DNA of 6,172 nt from an uncultured bacterium (GTDB lineage Bacteria; Bacillota; Clostridia; Oscillospirales; Butyricicoccaceae): contig CAJMOV010000123.1 of assembly GCA_905215125.1 (NCBI GenBank), positions 1 to 6,172 on the forward strand, read 5' to 3'. A program made the translations under genes and the position numbers. Below, piece by piece: positions 1 to 6,103 of this stretch. Within the stretch, counting starts at the first letter, position 1; every line of letters begins with the position of its first letter. Under the pieces are notes generated by a model that ran no database searches, was not told the origin of the DNA, and was given only the letters and a program-made list of their open reading frames with translations.

Positions 1-13
1 TCAGTGTTCTCAT
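1..13 (-). CDS. 5' end of an outward-facing gene, probably a surface-layer protein (partial)
   Basis: Only the first four codons are visible: the ATG is the complement of 11-13 and reads M-R-T-L before the left edge. The start is supported by an AGGAGG ribosome binding site at 23-28, nine bases upstream, and by a promoter at 58-86. The opening resembles the MRALKK start of the SLH protein at 1606, and both genes share a related leader with a GGACAATG palindrome. From that I infer a paralogous secreted surface-layer protein. The coding part in view is too short to show any domain, so the product remains a guess by association. Confidence 0.6.
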
Positions 14-17
14 CGGT

Positions 18-55
18 CTTTTCCTCCTGTTTTTTATTTTGGACATTGTCCATTC
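18..55 (-). repeat. Left copy of a perfect 38-bp inverted repeat, which is also the gene leader
   Basis: The reverse complement of 18-55 is identical, 38 of 38 bases, to 6135-6172. Read on the minus strand it contains GAATGGACAATGTCC, an A-rich spacer and AGGAGGAAAAG. The match stops at 55 on the inner side. Its outer side ends four bases before the ATG of the left-edge gene, so the repeat holds the ribosome binding site but no coding sequence. The 13-nt palindrome TGGACAATGTCCA (40-52) lies inside it. It may be a recombination site, a shared operator or an mRNA 5' hairpin. Confidence 0.93.
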
Positions 56-57
56 GC

Positions 58-86
58 ATAATATCAAAAGTTTTGCTTCCTTGCAA
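58..86 (-). promoter_or_regulatory. Predicted sigma-A type promoter for the left-edge gene
   Basis: On the minus strand the -35 element is TTGCAA (81-86) and the -10 element is TATTAT (58-63), with a 17-base spacer. Transcription would start near 51, at the edge of the GGACAATGTCC palindrome. That palindrome would therefore overlap the start site or form a 5'-terminal hairpin in the mRNA. The promoter lies just inside the left inverted repeat and reads outward through it. Confidence 0.6.
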
Positions 87-118
87 GAGGTTTTGCCGCA
101 TTGTAACACAAGTGTAAC
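81..118 (-). repeat. Direct repeat unit 1 with paired TGTAAC half-sites
   Basis: This stretch and 191-228 align with roughly three quarters identity, 110 bases apart. Both include TTGCAA and an exact TTGTAACACA. Here TGTAAC occurs at 102-107 and again at 113-118, a period of 11 bases. Tandem half-sites with about one helical turn between them are typical of OmpR/PhoB-family response regulators. The pair is centred about 60 bases upstream of the predicted start of the left-edge gene, a usual activator position. The regulator itself is unknown. Confidence 0.5.
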
Positions 119-180
119 ATTACCTCTTGTTTGGGTTGCGCTGCCCTTGATTTCTGCTGCGAGAAATAGATTAACAGATA

Positions 181-207
181 GCCGGAACTTTTGCAATAGG
201 TTTCGGC
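181..207. other. Imperfect stem-loop downstream of the recombinase gene
   Basis: Bases 181-188 (GCCGGAAC) pair with 200-207 (GTTTCGGC), with one G-T wobble and an 11-base loop. It lies 31 bases past the stop codon of the recombinase gene. On the minus strand no run of T follows, so it is at best a weak terminator for that gene. Read-through into the left-edge gene on the same strand is possible. Confidence 0.3.
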
Positions 208-228
208 CTTTTGTAACACAACTGTAAT
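191..228 (-). repeat. Direct repeat unit 2 with paired TGTAAC/TGTAAT half-sites
   Basis: This is the second copy of the 81-118 unit. TTGCAA is at 191-196, TGTAAC at 212-217 and TGTAAT at 223-228, again with an 11-base period. No convincing -10 element follows TTGCAA here (TAATCT on the minus strand at the right distance), so it looks like a duplicated upstream regulatory unit rather than a second strong promoter. Confidence 0.4.
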
Positions 229-237
229 GTGAGCGGC

Positions 238-1425
238 TTACAGCCCGCCGCCAGCTGAACGCAGCAGCATTTTTTCCATGGTCTTGGAGGCGCGTTTTGC
301 GCTGTCGCTGAGGGCATGGGTGTAGATGGCCGTCGTCTTGAGGTTGCTGTGGCCCAGCTGCGCCGAGACGTCGGCCAGGCTGAAGCCGGCGGACAAAAGC
401 AGCGTCGCCGTGCTGTGCCGCAGAGAGTGCAGCTTGCGGTGGGGCAGGTCATATTTTTTCAGGAACATCCGCCAGGTTGTCGTGACGCTGTCGGGCGACA
501 TGGGCACACCCCCTCTCCCGGTGAACACGGGCATATTGTCCCGCGCCGGGTTTTTTTGCGCCTGTTCCTCGCGCCACAGGCGCAGGAGGTCGAGCACCTG
601 CTGGGGTACATACAGGGTGCGGATGCTTTTGGGGGTCTTGGTGCTTTTGATCTGCGTCTGCTGGCCGGCCAGCTTATATTGGGATTTTGTGACGTTGACG
701 GCGCCGGTTTTCATGTCGATATCCTCCCAGCGCAGGGCGAGAAGCTCGCCGCGGCGCATACCGGTGAACAGGGCCATGGTGACGAGACAACGCCATTTGA
801 CAGGCTCGGCAGCCAGGCAGCACAGCAGCTTTTCCGCTTCCTTGACGGTATAGAACTGCACCTGCGGCTCTTCAATGCGGGGCAGGCGGATTTTTTCCGG
901 CCGGCACGGGGAGCTTTCCAGCACGTCCAGGTCAACGGCCAAGGCGAAAACCGAACGCAGCACGCTGTAAATTTTGTGGATGGTGCGGGGCTTCAGGCGT
1001 CCGCCCTGCCCGCCGCAGCGCGCGCTGGGATCGGCCAGCGCGTCGATGAGCAGCCGCACGTCGCGGGTTTGTATGTCGCACAGGCGCATGTGTCCCATCC
1101 TGGGCAGGATGTGGGTCTGCATAACCTGCTCGTAGGCGTGCATGGTGGTCGCGGACAGGTGGCCCTGGCGGTTGTCCAGGTAAAACCGGCAGAACTCGTC
1201 CATGGTCTGCTGCGCGTCGCCGACGCGGCCGCCGGATAAAACGATGCGCTCATAGCGCGCGGCCGCTTCCTCAACGTTCTGGCGCAGGGCGTCGCCGGAC
1301 AGGCCGGACGGCGGACGGTAGGTCGTGCTGACGATGATCTGGCGGCCGTTTTCGTCATAGCCGGCCGACACGCGGATGCGGGCTGTGATTCCTTTTTGCC
1401 CGCTGCGGTAAGTGATTGCTGCCAT
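238..1425 (-). CDS. Tyrosine recombinase / site-specific integrase
   Basis: This 395-residue protein cuts and rejoins DNA through a covalent phosphotyrosine. Residues 1 to about 65 look like the small N-terminal arm-binding domain found in many integrases of Gram-positive mobile elements. Residues about 74-165 fit the helical core-binding domain. Residues about 190-385 are the catalytic domain. All catalytic residues are visible: Arg224 in TGMRRGE, Lys263 in the beta-hairpin STKTPKS, His333 and Arg336 in HSLRH, His359 in LGHS, and Tyr368 in IYTH. The length is normal and the gene appears intact. The ATG is preceded by AGGAGG (1435-1440) nine bases upstream. It is divergent from the SLH gene and lies between two 38-bp inverted repeats. 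It may be a dedicated invertase for that pair or an integrase left by a mobile element; I see no other mobile-element genes here. Confidence 0.95.
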   Translation of the reverse strand: MAAITYRSGQKGITARIRVSAGYDENGRQIIVSTTYRPPSGLSGDALRQNVEEAAARYERIVLSGGRVGDAQQTMDEFCRFYLDNRQGHLSATTMHAYEQVMQTHILPRMGHMRLCDIQTRDVRLLIDALADPSARCGGQGGRLKPRTIHKIYSVLRSVFALAVDLDVLESSPCRPEKIRLPRIEEPQVQFYTVKEAEKLLCCLAAEPVKWRCLVTMALFTGMRRGELLALRWEDIDMKTGAVNVTKSQYKLAGQQTQIKSTKTPKSIRTLYVPQQVLDLLRLWREEQAQKNPARDNMPVFTGRGGVPMSPDSVTTTWRMFLKKYDLPHRKLHSLRHSTATLLLSAGFSLADVSAQLGHSNLKTTAIYTHALSDSAKRASKTMEKMLLRSAGGGL

Positions 1426-1457
1426 GAAAAAATACCTCCTATGATTCTCTCTATTTC

Positions 1458-1476
1458 ACACGGATTTGGTCCGTGT
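1458..1476. promoter_or_regulatory. Perfect 7-bp inverted repeat in the recombinase leader
   Basis: ACACGGA (1458-1464) and TCCGTGT (1470-1476) flank a 5-base loop. It lies between the recombinase ribosome binding site and the AT-rich promoter region, so it would be in the 5' untranslated region of that mRNA, as a hairpin or as an operator. Its core GGATTTGGTCC matches 7 of 11 positions of the GGACAATGTCC palindrome of the 38-bp repeats. TGGTCCG is also shared with the SLH leader exactly 100 bases away. No T-run makes it a terminator. Confidence 0.45.
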
Positions 1477-1478
1477 AA

Positions 1479-1514
1479 AAAGACAAAGTTGACATTATAA
1501 AGACAAATTATAAA
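1479..1514. promoter_or_regulatory. AT-rich divergent promoter region with short direct repeats
   Basis: On the minus strand, TATAAT occurs at 1494-1499 and again at 1507-1512; either could be the -10 of the recombinase gene, but no good -35 is seen. On the plus strand, TTGACA (1489-1494) is followed by TATAAA (1509-1514) at a spacing of only 14, too short for a standard promoter. AAAGACAAA is repeated at 1479-1487 and 1499-1507, 20 bases apart (two helical turns), and ATTATAAA at 1494-1501 and 1507-1514. The region probably holds the recombinase promoter; the exact start is uncertain. Confidence 0.4.
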
Positions 1515-1554
1515 ACGAATTTCTTTATTTTAATAGAATTCTTAAAGATTTTAT

Positions 1555-1605
1555 GAGAATGGACAATGGTCCGAAAAAAATGAAAACAACACAAGGAGGA
1601 ACCAC
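1555..1605 (+). promoter_or_regulatory. Leader of the SLH gene, a diverged relative of the 38-bp repeat
   Basis: GAGAATGGACAATG (1555-1568) is identical to the start of the right leader at 6134. The palindrome here is GGACAATGGTCC (1561-1572), one base longer in its centre than in the end copies. A-rich sequence and AGGAGG (1594-1599) follow, six bases before the ATG. TTTTAT at 1549-1554 occupies exactly the position of the -10 TATTAT in the left leader, although no good -35 is present. The AT-rich stretch upstream may compensate. Confidence 0.6.
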
Positions 1606-4335
1606 ATGAGAGCGCTTAAAAAAATGCTGGCAGCTTCCGTTGCTGTGGCTACAATGTTCTCCATGACCGCATTCGCTTCGTTTAAGGATGAGGATGCAAT
1701 CAACACCGACCTGCTGTCAGACGTAGAGCTGCTGACCGCCCTGAAGGTTATCCAGGGCGACACGCAGGGCAACTTCAACCCCGAAAAAGGCATCACCCGT
1801 GCCGAAGCCGCCAAAATGATTTACGTCCTCAAGATGAAGGGCAACGACGACGGCGCCAAGGGTTGGTCCGGCACCAGCGTCTTCAGCGATACAAAGTGGC
1901 ACTGGGCCGAGGGCTATATCAATTACAGCGCCAACGTCGGCATTCTCGACGGCGTGGGCAACGGCCGCTTTAACCCCGAGGGTCAGATAACGGGTACCGA
2001 GCTTGCCAAGATGCTGCTCGTGCTGGCCGGCTACAAGACCGATTACACCGGCTTTGGTTGGCAGCAGGCCGTCATCGCCGACGGCGTGGACGCCGGACTG
2101 TTTGATGAGTATGACATCAATTACAGCGCCGCCGCCCCCCGCCAGTGGGCCGCCAAGCTGTTTACCAACACCATCAATGTCGTCCGCAAGCCGATTTATA
2201 TCATGGGCGATATCGTCAGCTACGGCGACACCTATGGCCAGTCCAACCTGGAAATGGTCACCAAGGAAGGCATTGTGACGGCCACCCGCGACATCGCGCT
2301 GGACGCCACCCCTGCCAACAATGAAAACGGCGAAAACAAGTACAGCGCCGTCAAGGTCGGCAGCGACACTTTCCTGCTCGATTACGACATTCCCGACAAC
2401 ATGCTGGGCCAGAAGGTCACCTTCATCACCAAGGGTGAACCCTCCACTTCCGGCAGCAACACCGTCAAGGTTTACGGTGTGTCTGCCGTCAAATCCACCA
2501 TGGCCGAGGTCAGCTTCGACCAGATCACCGGTAAGACCGTCAGCGGCAAATATGTGATGACGGTTGACGGCACCGAGTACACCTATGAGAACGCTGACAA
2601 GACCCTGACCACCTACGTCAACTATGCCCCGGCCACCGCGCTCAAGGTTTCCGAGCTGAGCAATCAGCTTTCGAGCAACACCGTCAAGCTGATTGATACC
2701 GACGGCGACGACCTGTTTGACACTGCGCTGATCGCCGAGACCAGCTATGCCAAGGTCAGCCAGCTCAACGCCGACAAGAACACCTTTAAGACTGTCGACG
2801 GAACCGCCTTCGACGCCAATGTCCTGAACAACGAAGACGAGTTTGCCCGCTACAGCTTTAAGGACACCATCGCCAAGGACGACATCGTCGCCATCACCCC
2901 GAACTTCTCCGATGGCAGCGAGCGCTATGACGTCGCCCTGGCCAGCACCCTGGAGGGCAAGGTCTCCAGCTTCTCCACCGGCAAGGACGGCAACATCAAT
3001 TCCGTGACCATCGACGGTGAAAAGTACACCTTCGCTTCCAAGAACCTCTTCCCCTCCGGCATCTACACCGACGCCATGACTTCCCATCAGTACTATTTCA
3101 CCGACGGCAAGCACATCGTGTTCTCCAAGGGCGAGCTGAACGCCTCGGCTGAGGATCAGAGCAACCTGGCCCTGGTCGTCGACGTCGCCAAGGTTCAGAA
3201 CACCGACACCTTCGGCAACCCCATCGCCGACAGCTTTACGCTGAAGGTCCAGATCGTCAAGAACGACGGCAAAAACGAAATCCTCGAGTATAACGTTCCC
3301 GCTACCACCACGGGCACCGTCATCGGCACCAATGCAAACAACGGCGCCAAGAACTATGACGCTGTCAACGCCAAGAAGGGCAAGCTGGTCGAGTACGTCA
3401 TGAAGGACGGCAAGGTCTACTTTAAAGAGCTGGCCTCTGTCGCCACCGGCGATATCACTGTGAAGACCGCCACCGGCGTGCTGCGTTACACCCCCTCCAC
3501 CGGTCGTGTGGCCGACGTCACCATGAGCGGCAGCACGGTACAGGATACCCACGCCACTTACCTGACTGACGAAAACAGCTACTTCTTCGTGCAGTCCAGG
3601 GACAAAGAAGGCAAGACCGTCTACTCTGTCGTCAAGGCCAGCGAGCTGAAGGGCATCACCACCGGCACTGTTGTCGGCGCTCAGCTGGGCGTCACCAAGG
3701 GCATGCCCGTCCTGCGCTACGGCCACCTCGTCCTGGACGGCGTTATCCCCGGGCAGAGCGTGCAGGGCAACATGGCTCTGGGCACCAACGACTACACCAT
3801 CAGCCGCGACAATGAGAACGACCGCTGGGTCATCAACTTCAAGGTCAGCGACATGGAAGGCGCTGAAAAGACCCTGACCATGCACGGCAGCTTCAGCGAC
3901 TACGCTGCGCTGAGCAACGTCACCACCCGCATGAACTCCTTTAACGGCAAGCTCATCGAGTACACCGAGACCGACGGTATCGTCAATCTTCAGGACGGCG
4001 TCAAGCTGGGCTTTACCGGATTCAACAAGGGCACGCTGACCGGCTACTCGGGCGGCACGGCCTATATCGGCAGCTTCTACACCGTTGACAACGACACCAA
4101 GATCTTCTACGTCGACGTCGACCAGACTGCTACCGACGGTGAAAAGGCGGTCATGACCTCCGGTTCTGGCCTGCCCCTCGCCGGCACCTACGACGAGGTT
4201 GACGATGACGAAATCGTCACCAAGCAGTACGAGAACAACGTGTATTACAAGCTGGTTGAAGGCACCACCCGCATCGACACCATCATCGTTGAAATCGACG
4301 GCGAGACGCTGGACGGCCCGAACAGCATTTTCTAA
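1606..4335 (+). CDS. Secreted S-layer protein with SLH domains
   Basis: This 909-residue protein begins with a signal peptide: positive MRALKK, a hydrophobic stretch, and a likely cleavage after AFA at residue 24. Three SLH-type repeats follow at about 27-75, 92-143 and 150-195. The first carries ITRAE (63-67), the usual cell-wall-polymer binding motif. It is degenerate in the second (ITGTE, 128-132) and replaced by PRQWA in the third. Such domains tether proteins to pyruvylated secondary wall polymer. Residues about 200-909 match no family I can name; they are rich in Asp, Gly, Thr and Tyr, suggesting beta-rich surface domains, and contain a possible calcium loop, DTDGDDLFD (364-372). Strong preference for GCC, GAC, AAG and CTG, a strong ribosome binding site and a strong terminator point to a very abundant protein, probably the lattice-forming S-layer subunit. 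Confidence 0.9.
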   Translation: MRALKKMLAASVAVATMFSMTAFASFKDEDAINTDLLSDVELLTALKVIQGDTQGNFNPEKGITRAEAAKMIYVLKMKGNDDGAKGWSGTSVFSDTKWHWAEGYINYSANVGILDGVGNGRFNPEGQITGTELAKMLLVLAGYKTDYTGFGWQQAVIADGVDAGLFDEYDINYSAAAPRQWAAKLFTNTINVVRKPIYIMGDIVSYGDTYGQSNLEMVTKEGIVTATRDIALDATPANNENGENKYSAVKVGSDTFLLDYDIPDNMLGQKVTFITKGEPSTSGSNTVKVYGVSAVKSTMAEVSFDQITGKTVSGKYVMTVDGTEYTYENADKTLTTYVNYAPATALKVSELSNQLSSNTVKLIDTDGDDLFDTALIAETSYAKVSQLNADKNTFKTVDGTAFDANVLNNEDEFARYSFKDTIAKDDIVAITPNFSDGSERYDVALASTLEGKVSSFSTGKDGNINSVTIDGEKYTFASKNLFPSGIYTDAMTSHQYYFTDGKHIVFSKGELNASAEDQSNLALVVDVAKVQNTDTFGNPIADSFTLKVQIVKNDGKNEILEYNVPATTTGTVIGTNANNGAKNYDAVNAKKGKLVEYVMKDGKVYFKELASVATGDITVKTATGVLRYTPSTGRVADVTMSGSTVQDTHATYLTDENSYFFVQSRDKEGKTVYSVVKASELKGITTGTVVGAQLGVTKGMPVLRYGHLVLDGVIPGQSVQGNMALGTNDYTISRDNENDRWVINFKVSDMEGAEKTLTMHGSFSDYAALSNVTTRMNSFNGKLIEYTETDGIVNLQDGVKLGFTGFNKGTLTGYSGGTAYIGSFYTVDNDTKIFYVDVDQTATDGEKAVMTSGSGLPLAGTYDEVDDDEIVTKQYENNVYYKLVEGTTRIDTIIVEIDGETLDGPNSIF

Positions 4336-4369
4336 ACAAAGATAGTTTCTGCCCCGCAAATCCTTTTAT

Positions 4370-4406
4370 GCGCCCCGGAAAAGCTTCCGGGGCGCCCTTT
4401 TTCTTT
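4370..4406 (+). terminator. Rho-independent terminator of the SLH gene
   Basis: GCGCCCCGGAA (4370-4380) and TTCCGGGGCGC (4385-4395) form a perfect 11-bp GC-rich stem with the loop AAGC, followed by CCCTTTTTCTTT. It lies 35 bases past the stop codon and should separate the highly expressed SLH gene from citX-citG. Confidence 0.93.
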
Positions 4407-4456
4407 AAGCAGCAATTTAAAAAAATGATGACGCAAGCCTTTTATTACTGGCCGTC

Positions 4457-4485
4457 TTGCAATCTTTTGACCGACGGGATATAAT
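4457..4485 (+). promoter_or_regulatory. Predicted sigma-A type promoter of citX-citG
   Basis: The -35 TTGCAA (4457-4462) and -10 TATAAT (4480-4485) are separated by 17 bases. The start site would be near 4492, giving a leader of about 43 bases. The -35 hexamer is the same as that of the left-edge promoter. No operator for a citrate sensor is obvious. Confidence 0.65.
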
Positions 4486-4534
4486 TTTTAAAATACCTCG
4501 TTTTCGCGTATATATTAAATAAGGAGAAAATTTC

Positions 4535-5077
4535 ATGATTTTTAAACCGGCCGCGGCATCGGACGACTTTTCCGGCCCCTCCCCCACCCTGGCGCAAATC
4601 CTGCAGGCGCGCGAAGAACGCGCGGCGCGGCAGAAAAGGCTTTTGCGTCGGCCGGACGGTTGTCTCGTCTGCCTGACTGTCAACATGCCGGGTGCAGTTA
4701 AAAGCTGTCCGGCGAGCGAACGCATTTTTTCCTATGGCCGCCTGGCCCTTTACAGCACGCTGCCGATAAGCTATGCACAGGTACACGAGGGCCCCACCGG
4801 ATACGAAGGGTATTTTACTGTCCAAGGCGATGCCCGAACAGTCAAAAGCCGCACCTGTGCGCTGGAAGACAATCATCCGCTGGGGCGGCTGTGGGACATG
4901 GATGTGTTGCTTCCGGGAGGACGTGCTCTGGGCCGGCGCGATCTCGGTCTGCCGCCCCGGCGCTGCCTGCTATGCAGGCAGGACGCAGTCATATGCGCCC
5001 GCAGCCGCGCCCATCCGGTAAACGATCTGCTGTCGGAAATAGGCCGCAGATTGTCCGAATGGGAAGCCGGACGATGA
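4535..5077 (+). CDS. citX: Apo-citrate lyase phosphoribosyl-dephospho-CoA transferase (CitX)
   Basis: CitX transfers the triphosphoribosyl-dephospho-CoA group onto a serine of CitD, the acyl carrier subunit of citrate lyase, turning the apo-enzyme into the holo-enzyme in the cytoplasm. The 180 residues match the usual length of about 180. Family motifs are clear: LEDNHPLGRLWDMDV (110-124), LGLPPRRCLLC (137-147) and ICARSRAH (153-160), all close to the Escherichia coli protein. AAGGAG (4521-4526) precedes the ATG by eight bases. The gene overlaps citG by an ATGA, so the two are translationally coupled. The lyase subunits CitD, CitE and CitF and the ligase CitC, usually adjacent, are not in this window; the substrate must be encoded elsewhere or beyond the edges. 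Confidence 0.93.
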   Translation: MIFKPAAASDDFSGPSPTLAQILQAREERAARQKRLLRRPDGCLVCLTVNMPGAVKSCPASERIFSYGRLALYSTLPISYAQVHEGPTGYEGYFTVQGDARTVKSRTCALEDNHPLGRLWDMDVLLPGGRALGRRDLGLPPRRCLLCRQDAVICARSRAHPVNDLLSEIGRRLSEWEAGR

Positions 5078-5913
5078 CGGCGCAGATGATGGGTGCGCTG
5101 GCCCGCGCCGCGCTGGAGGCAGAGGTCGCCCTGACTCCCAAGCCCGGGCTTGTCGATCAGCGCAACAACGGCGCGCATGATGATATGGACCTGTCCCTTT
5201 TCCTGCGCAGCGCCCGGACGCTTGAGCCATGGTTTTGCCGGTTTGCCGAAATGGGCCGGCAAGCTCCCTCTTCCCTGCAGCCGGATCAGCTGTTTGCCTC
5301 GTTGCGCCGACCGGGACGGCAGGCAGAGCGGGACATGTATACCGCGACAGGTGGCGTCAACACCCATAAAGGGGTCGTTTTTTCTCTCGGATTGCTGTGC
5401 GCTGCCGGCGGAAGGCTGTGCAGCTCAGGACAAGCTGTAGTTTCTGACGCCCTTTGTCAGCTGGCTGCGGAAATGACGGCCGGGCTGTGCAAGCGTGAAT
5501 TGCCAATGCAAGGCGGTAAATATGGCGCTGCCGGGGCACGGGGGGAAGCGGAAAGCGGCTTTTCCACTGTGCGGAATATTTCATTGCCGCGGCTTCGAGA
5601 ATACCTGCGCGACAGACTCACCCTGGAGGAAAGCTGCCTGCGCACCCTTTTACATTTGATGGCCACAGTCCGTGACACCAACCTCCTGTCCCGCGGCGGC
5701 GTTCGGCAGGCACAGTGGGTCCGTAATCAGGCGTTATGGCTGTCGGGTCACTTTTCTCTTGATGCCTTGATGGATTTTGACGACCAAATGATCCGCCGCA
5801 GCCTTAGTCCGGGGGGCTGTGCGGATCTCATTGCCGTCACCCTTTTTTTATGGGCGATCGACACAGACATAACGCCGCAGGAGCTGGCGAAGAATATTCC
5901 CATAATACGATAA
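5074..5913 (+). CDS. citG: Triphosphoribosyl-dephospho-CoA synthase (CitG)
   Basis: CitG joins ATP and 3'-dephospho-CoA, releasing adenine, to make the precursor that CitX attaches to citrate lyase. From the chosen start it has 279 residues, close to the family norm. Conserved blocks appear in the expected order: TPKPGLVD (21-28), GAHDDM (33-38), GGVNTHKG (93-100), GARGEAE (154-160), DTNLLSRGG (201-209) and SPGGCADL (245-252). I chose the ATG at 5074 because it overlaps the citX stop as ATGA. An ATG at 5059 would add five residues, and the same frame stays open to 4891 but that upstream part is citX sequence in another frame. In some bacteria CitX and CitG are fused; here they are separate. 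MdcB of malonate decarboxylase is a relative, but the partner CitX argues for citrate lyase. Confidence 0.93.
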   Translation: MTAQMMGALARAALEAEVALTPKPGLVDQRNNGAHDDMDLSLFLRSARTLEPWFCRFAEMGRQAPSSLQPDQLFASLRRPGRQAERDMYTATGGVNTHKGVVFSLGLLCAAGGRLCSSGQAVVSDALCQLAAEMTAGLCKRELPMQGGKYGAAGARGEAESGFSTVRNISLPRLREYLRDRLTLEESCLRTLLHLMATVRDTNLLSRGGVRQAQWVRNQALWLSGHFSLDALMDFDDQMIRRSLSPGGCADLIAVTLFLWAIDTDITPQELAKNIPIIR

Positions 5914-5994
5914 ACCGTCCGGCAAGAGAAGATATCTTTTGAGGGGCAGGGGCTTTATTGTGTAAAAAAAATAGAATAAATATACACAAAAAGA

Positions 5995-6029
5995 AAAAAG
6001 ATGCAAGACTTCAAATCTTGCATCTTTTT
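5995..6029 (+). terminator. Terminator after citX-citG, probably bidirectional
   Basis: AAAAAGATGCAAGA (5995-6008) and TCTTGCATCTTTTT (6016-6029) form a perfect 14-bp stem with a 7-base loop. The A-run and T-run at the ends let it work on both strands. It lies 81 bases beyond the citG stop and insulates the regulatory region at the right edge. Confidence 0.9.
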
Positions 6030-6043
6030 GATTAAATCAAAAA
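6025..6043. repeat. Palindrome just after the citG terminator
   Basis: TTTTTGATTAAATCAAAAA is a perfect 9-bp inverted repeat around a single A. Its left end is the T-run of the terminator stem. It could be an operator, or simply AT-rich sequence with chance symmetry. Confidence 0.4.
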
Positions 6044-6044
6044 A

Positions 6045-6062
6045 ATATTTTACATATTTTAC
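6045..6062 (+). repeat. Tandem 9-bp direct repeat
   Basis: ATATTTTAC occurs twice without a gap, at 6045-6053 and 6054-6062. TTTACA (6049-6054) within it resembles a -35, with GACAAT (6071-6076) 16 bases on as a weak -10. This is not convincing as a promoter. Confidence 0.4.
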
Positions 6063-6067
6063 CTATA

Positions 6068-6085
6068 GATGACAATTTTGTCATC
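6068..6085. promoter_or_regulatory. Perfect 8-bp inverted repeat, operator-like
   Basis: GATGACAATTTTGTCATC has two perfect 8-bp arms and a 2-base centre. It overlaps ATGACA (6069-6074), a possible -35 with CATAAT (6094-6099) as -10 at a long spacing of 19. If that promoter is real, a protein bound here would repress the gene beyond the right edge. There is no T-run, so it is not a terminator. Confidence 0.5.
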
Positions 6086-6103
6086 AAAATGACCATAATA
6101 TGC

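Noticed and set aside
39..227. A 62-codon plus-strand open frame in the left intergenic region
   Set aside because: It has no ribosome binding site and covers the promoter, the direct repeats and part of the inverted repeat; its translation resembles no protein.
316..1239. A 307-codon plus-strand open frame across the recombinase gene
   Set aside because: It is antisense to a gene with complete catalytic motifs, is of biased composition, and no family motif is visible.
1489..1514. TTGACA and TATAAA as the main promoter of the SLH gene
   Set aside because: The spacing of 14 bases is too short for a normal sigma-A promoter; the -10-like TTTTAT at 1549-1554 fits the aligned leaders better, though its -35 is poor.
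1717..4359. An 880-codon open frame antisense to the SLH gene
   Set aside because: It is a mirror of strong codon bias: codons such as GAC, GCC, AAC and CTG on the plus strand give no stops in this minus frame. The translation is a low-complexity run of Val, Asp, Gly, Leu and Ala with no domain, and it has no promoter or ribosome binding site.
4891..5073. An upstream extension of CitG
   Set aside because: It lies wholly inside citX in another frame, whereas known CitG proteins start near the ATG at 5074, which overlaps the citX stop in the usual coupled manner.
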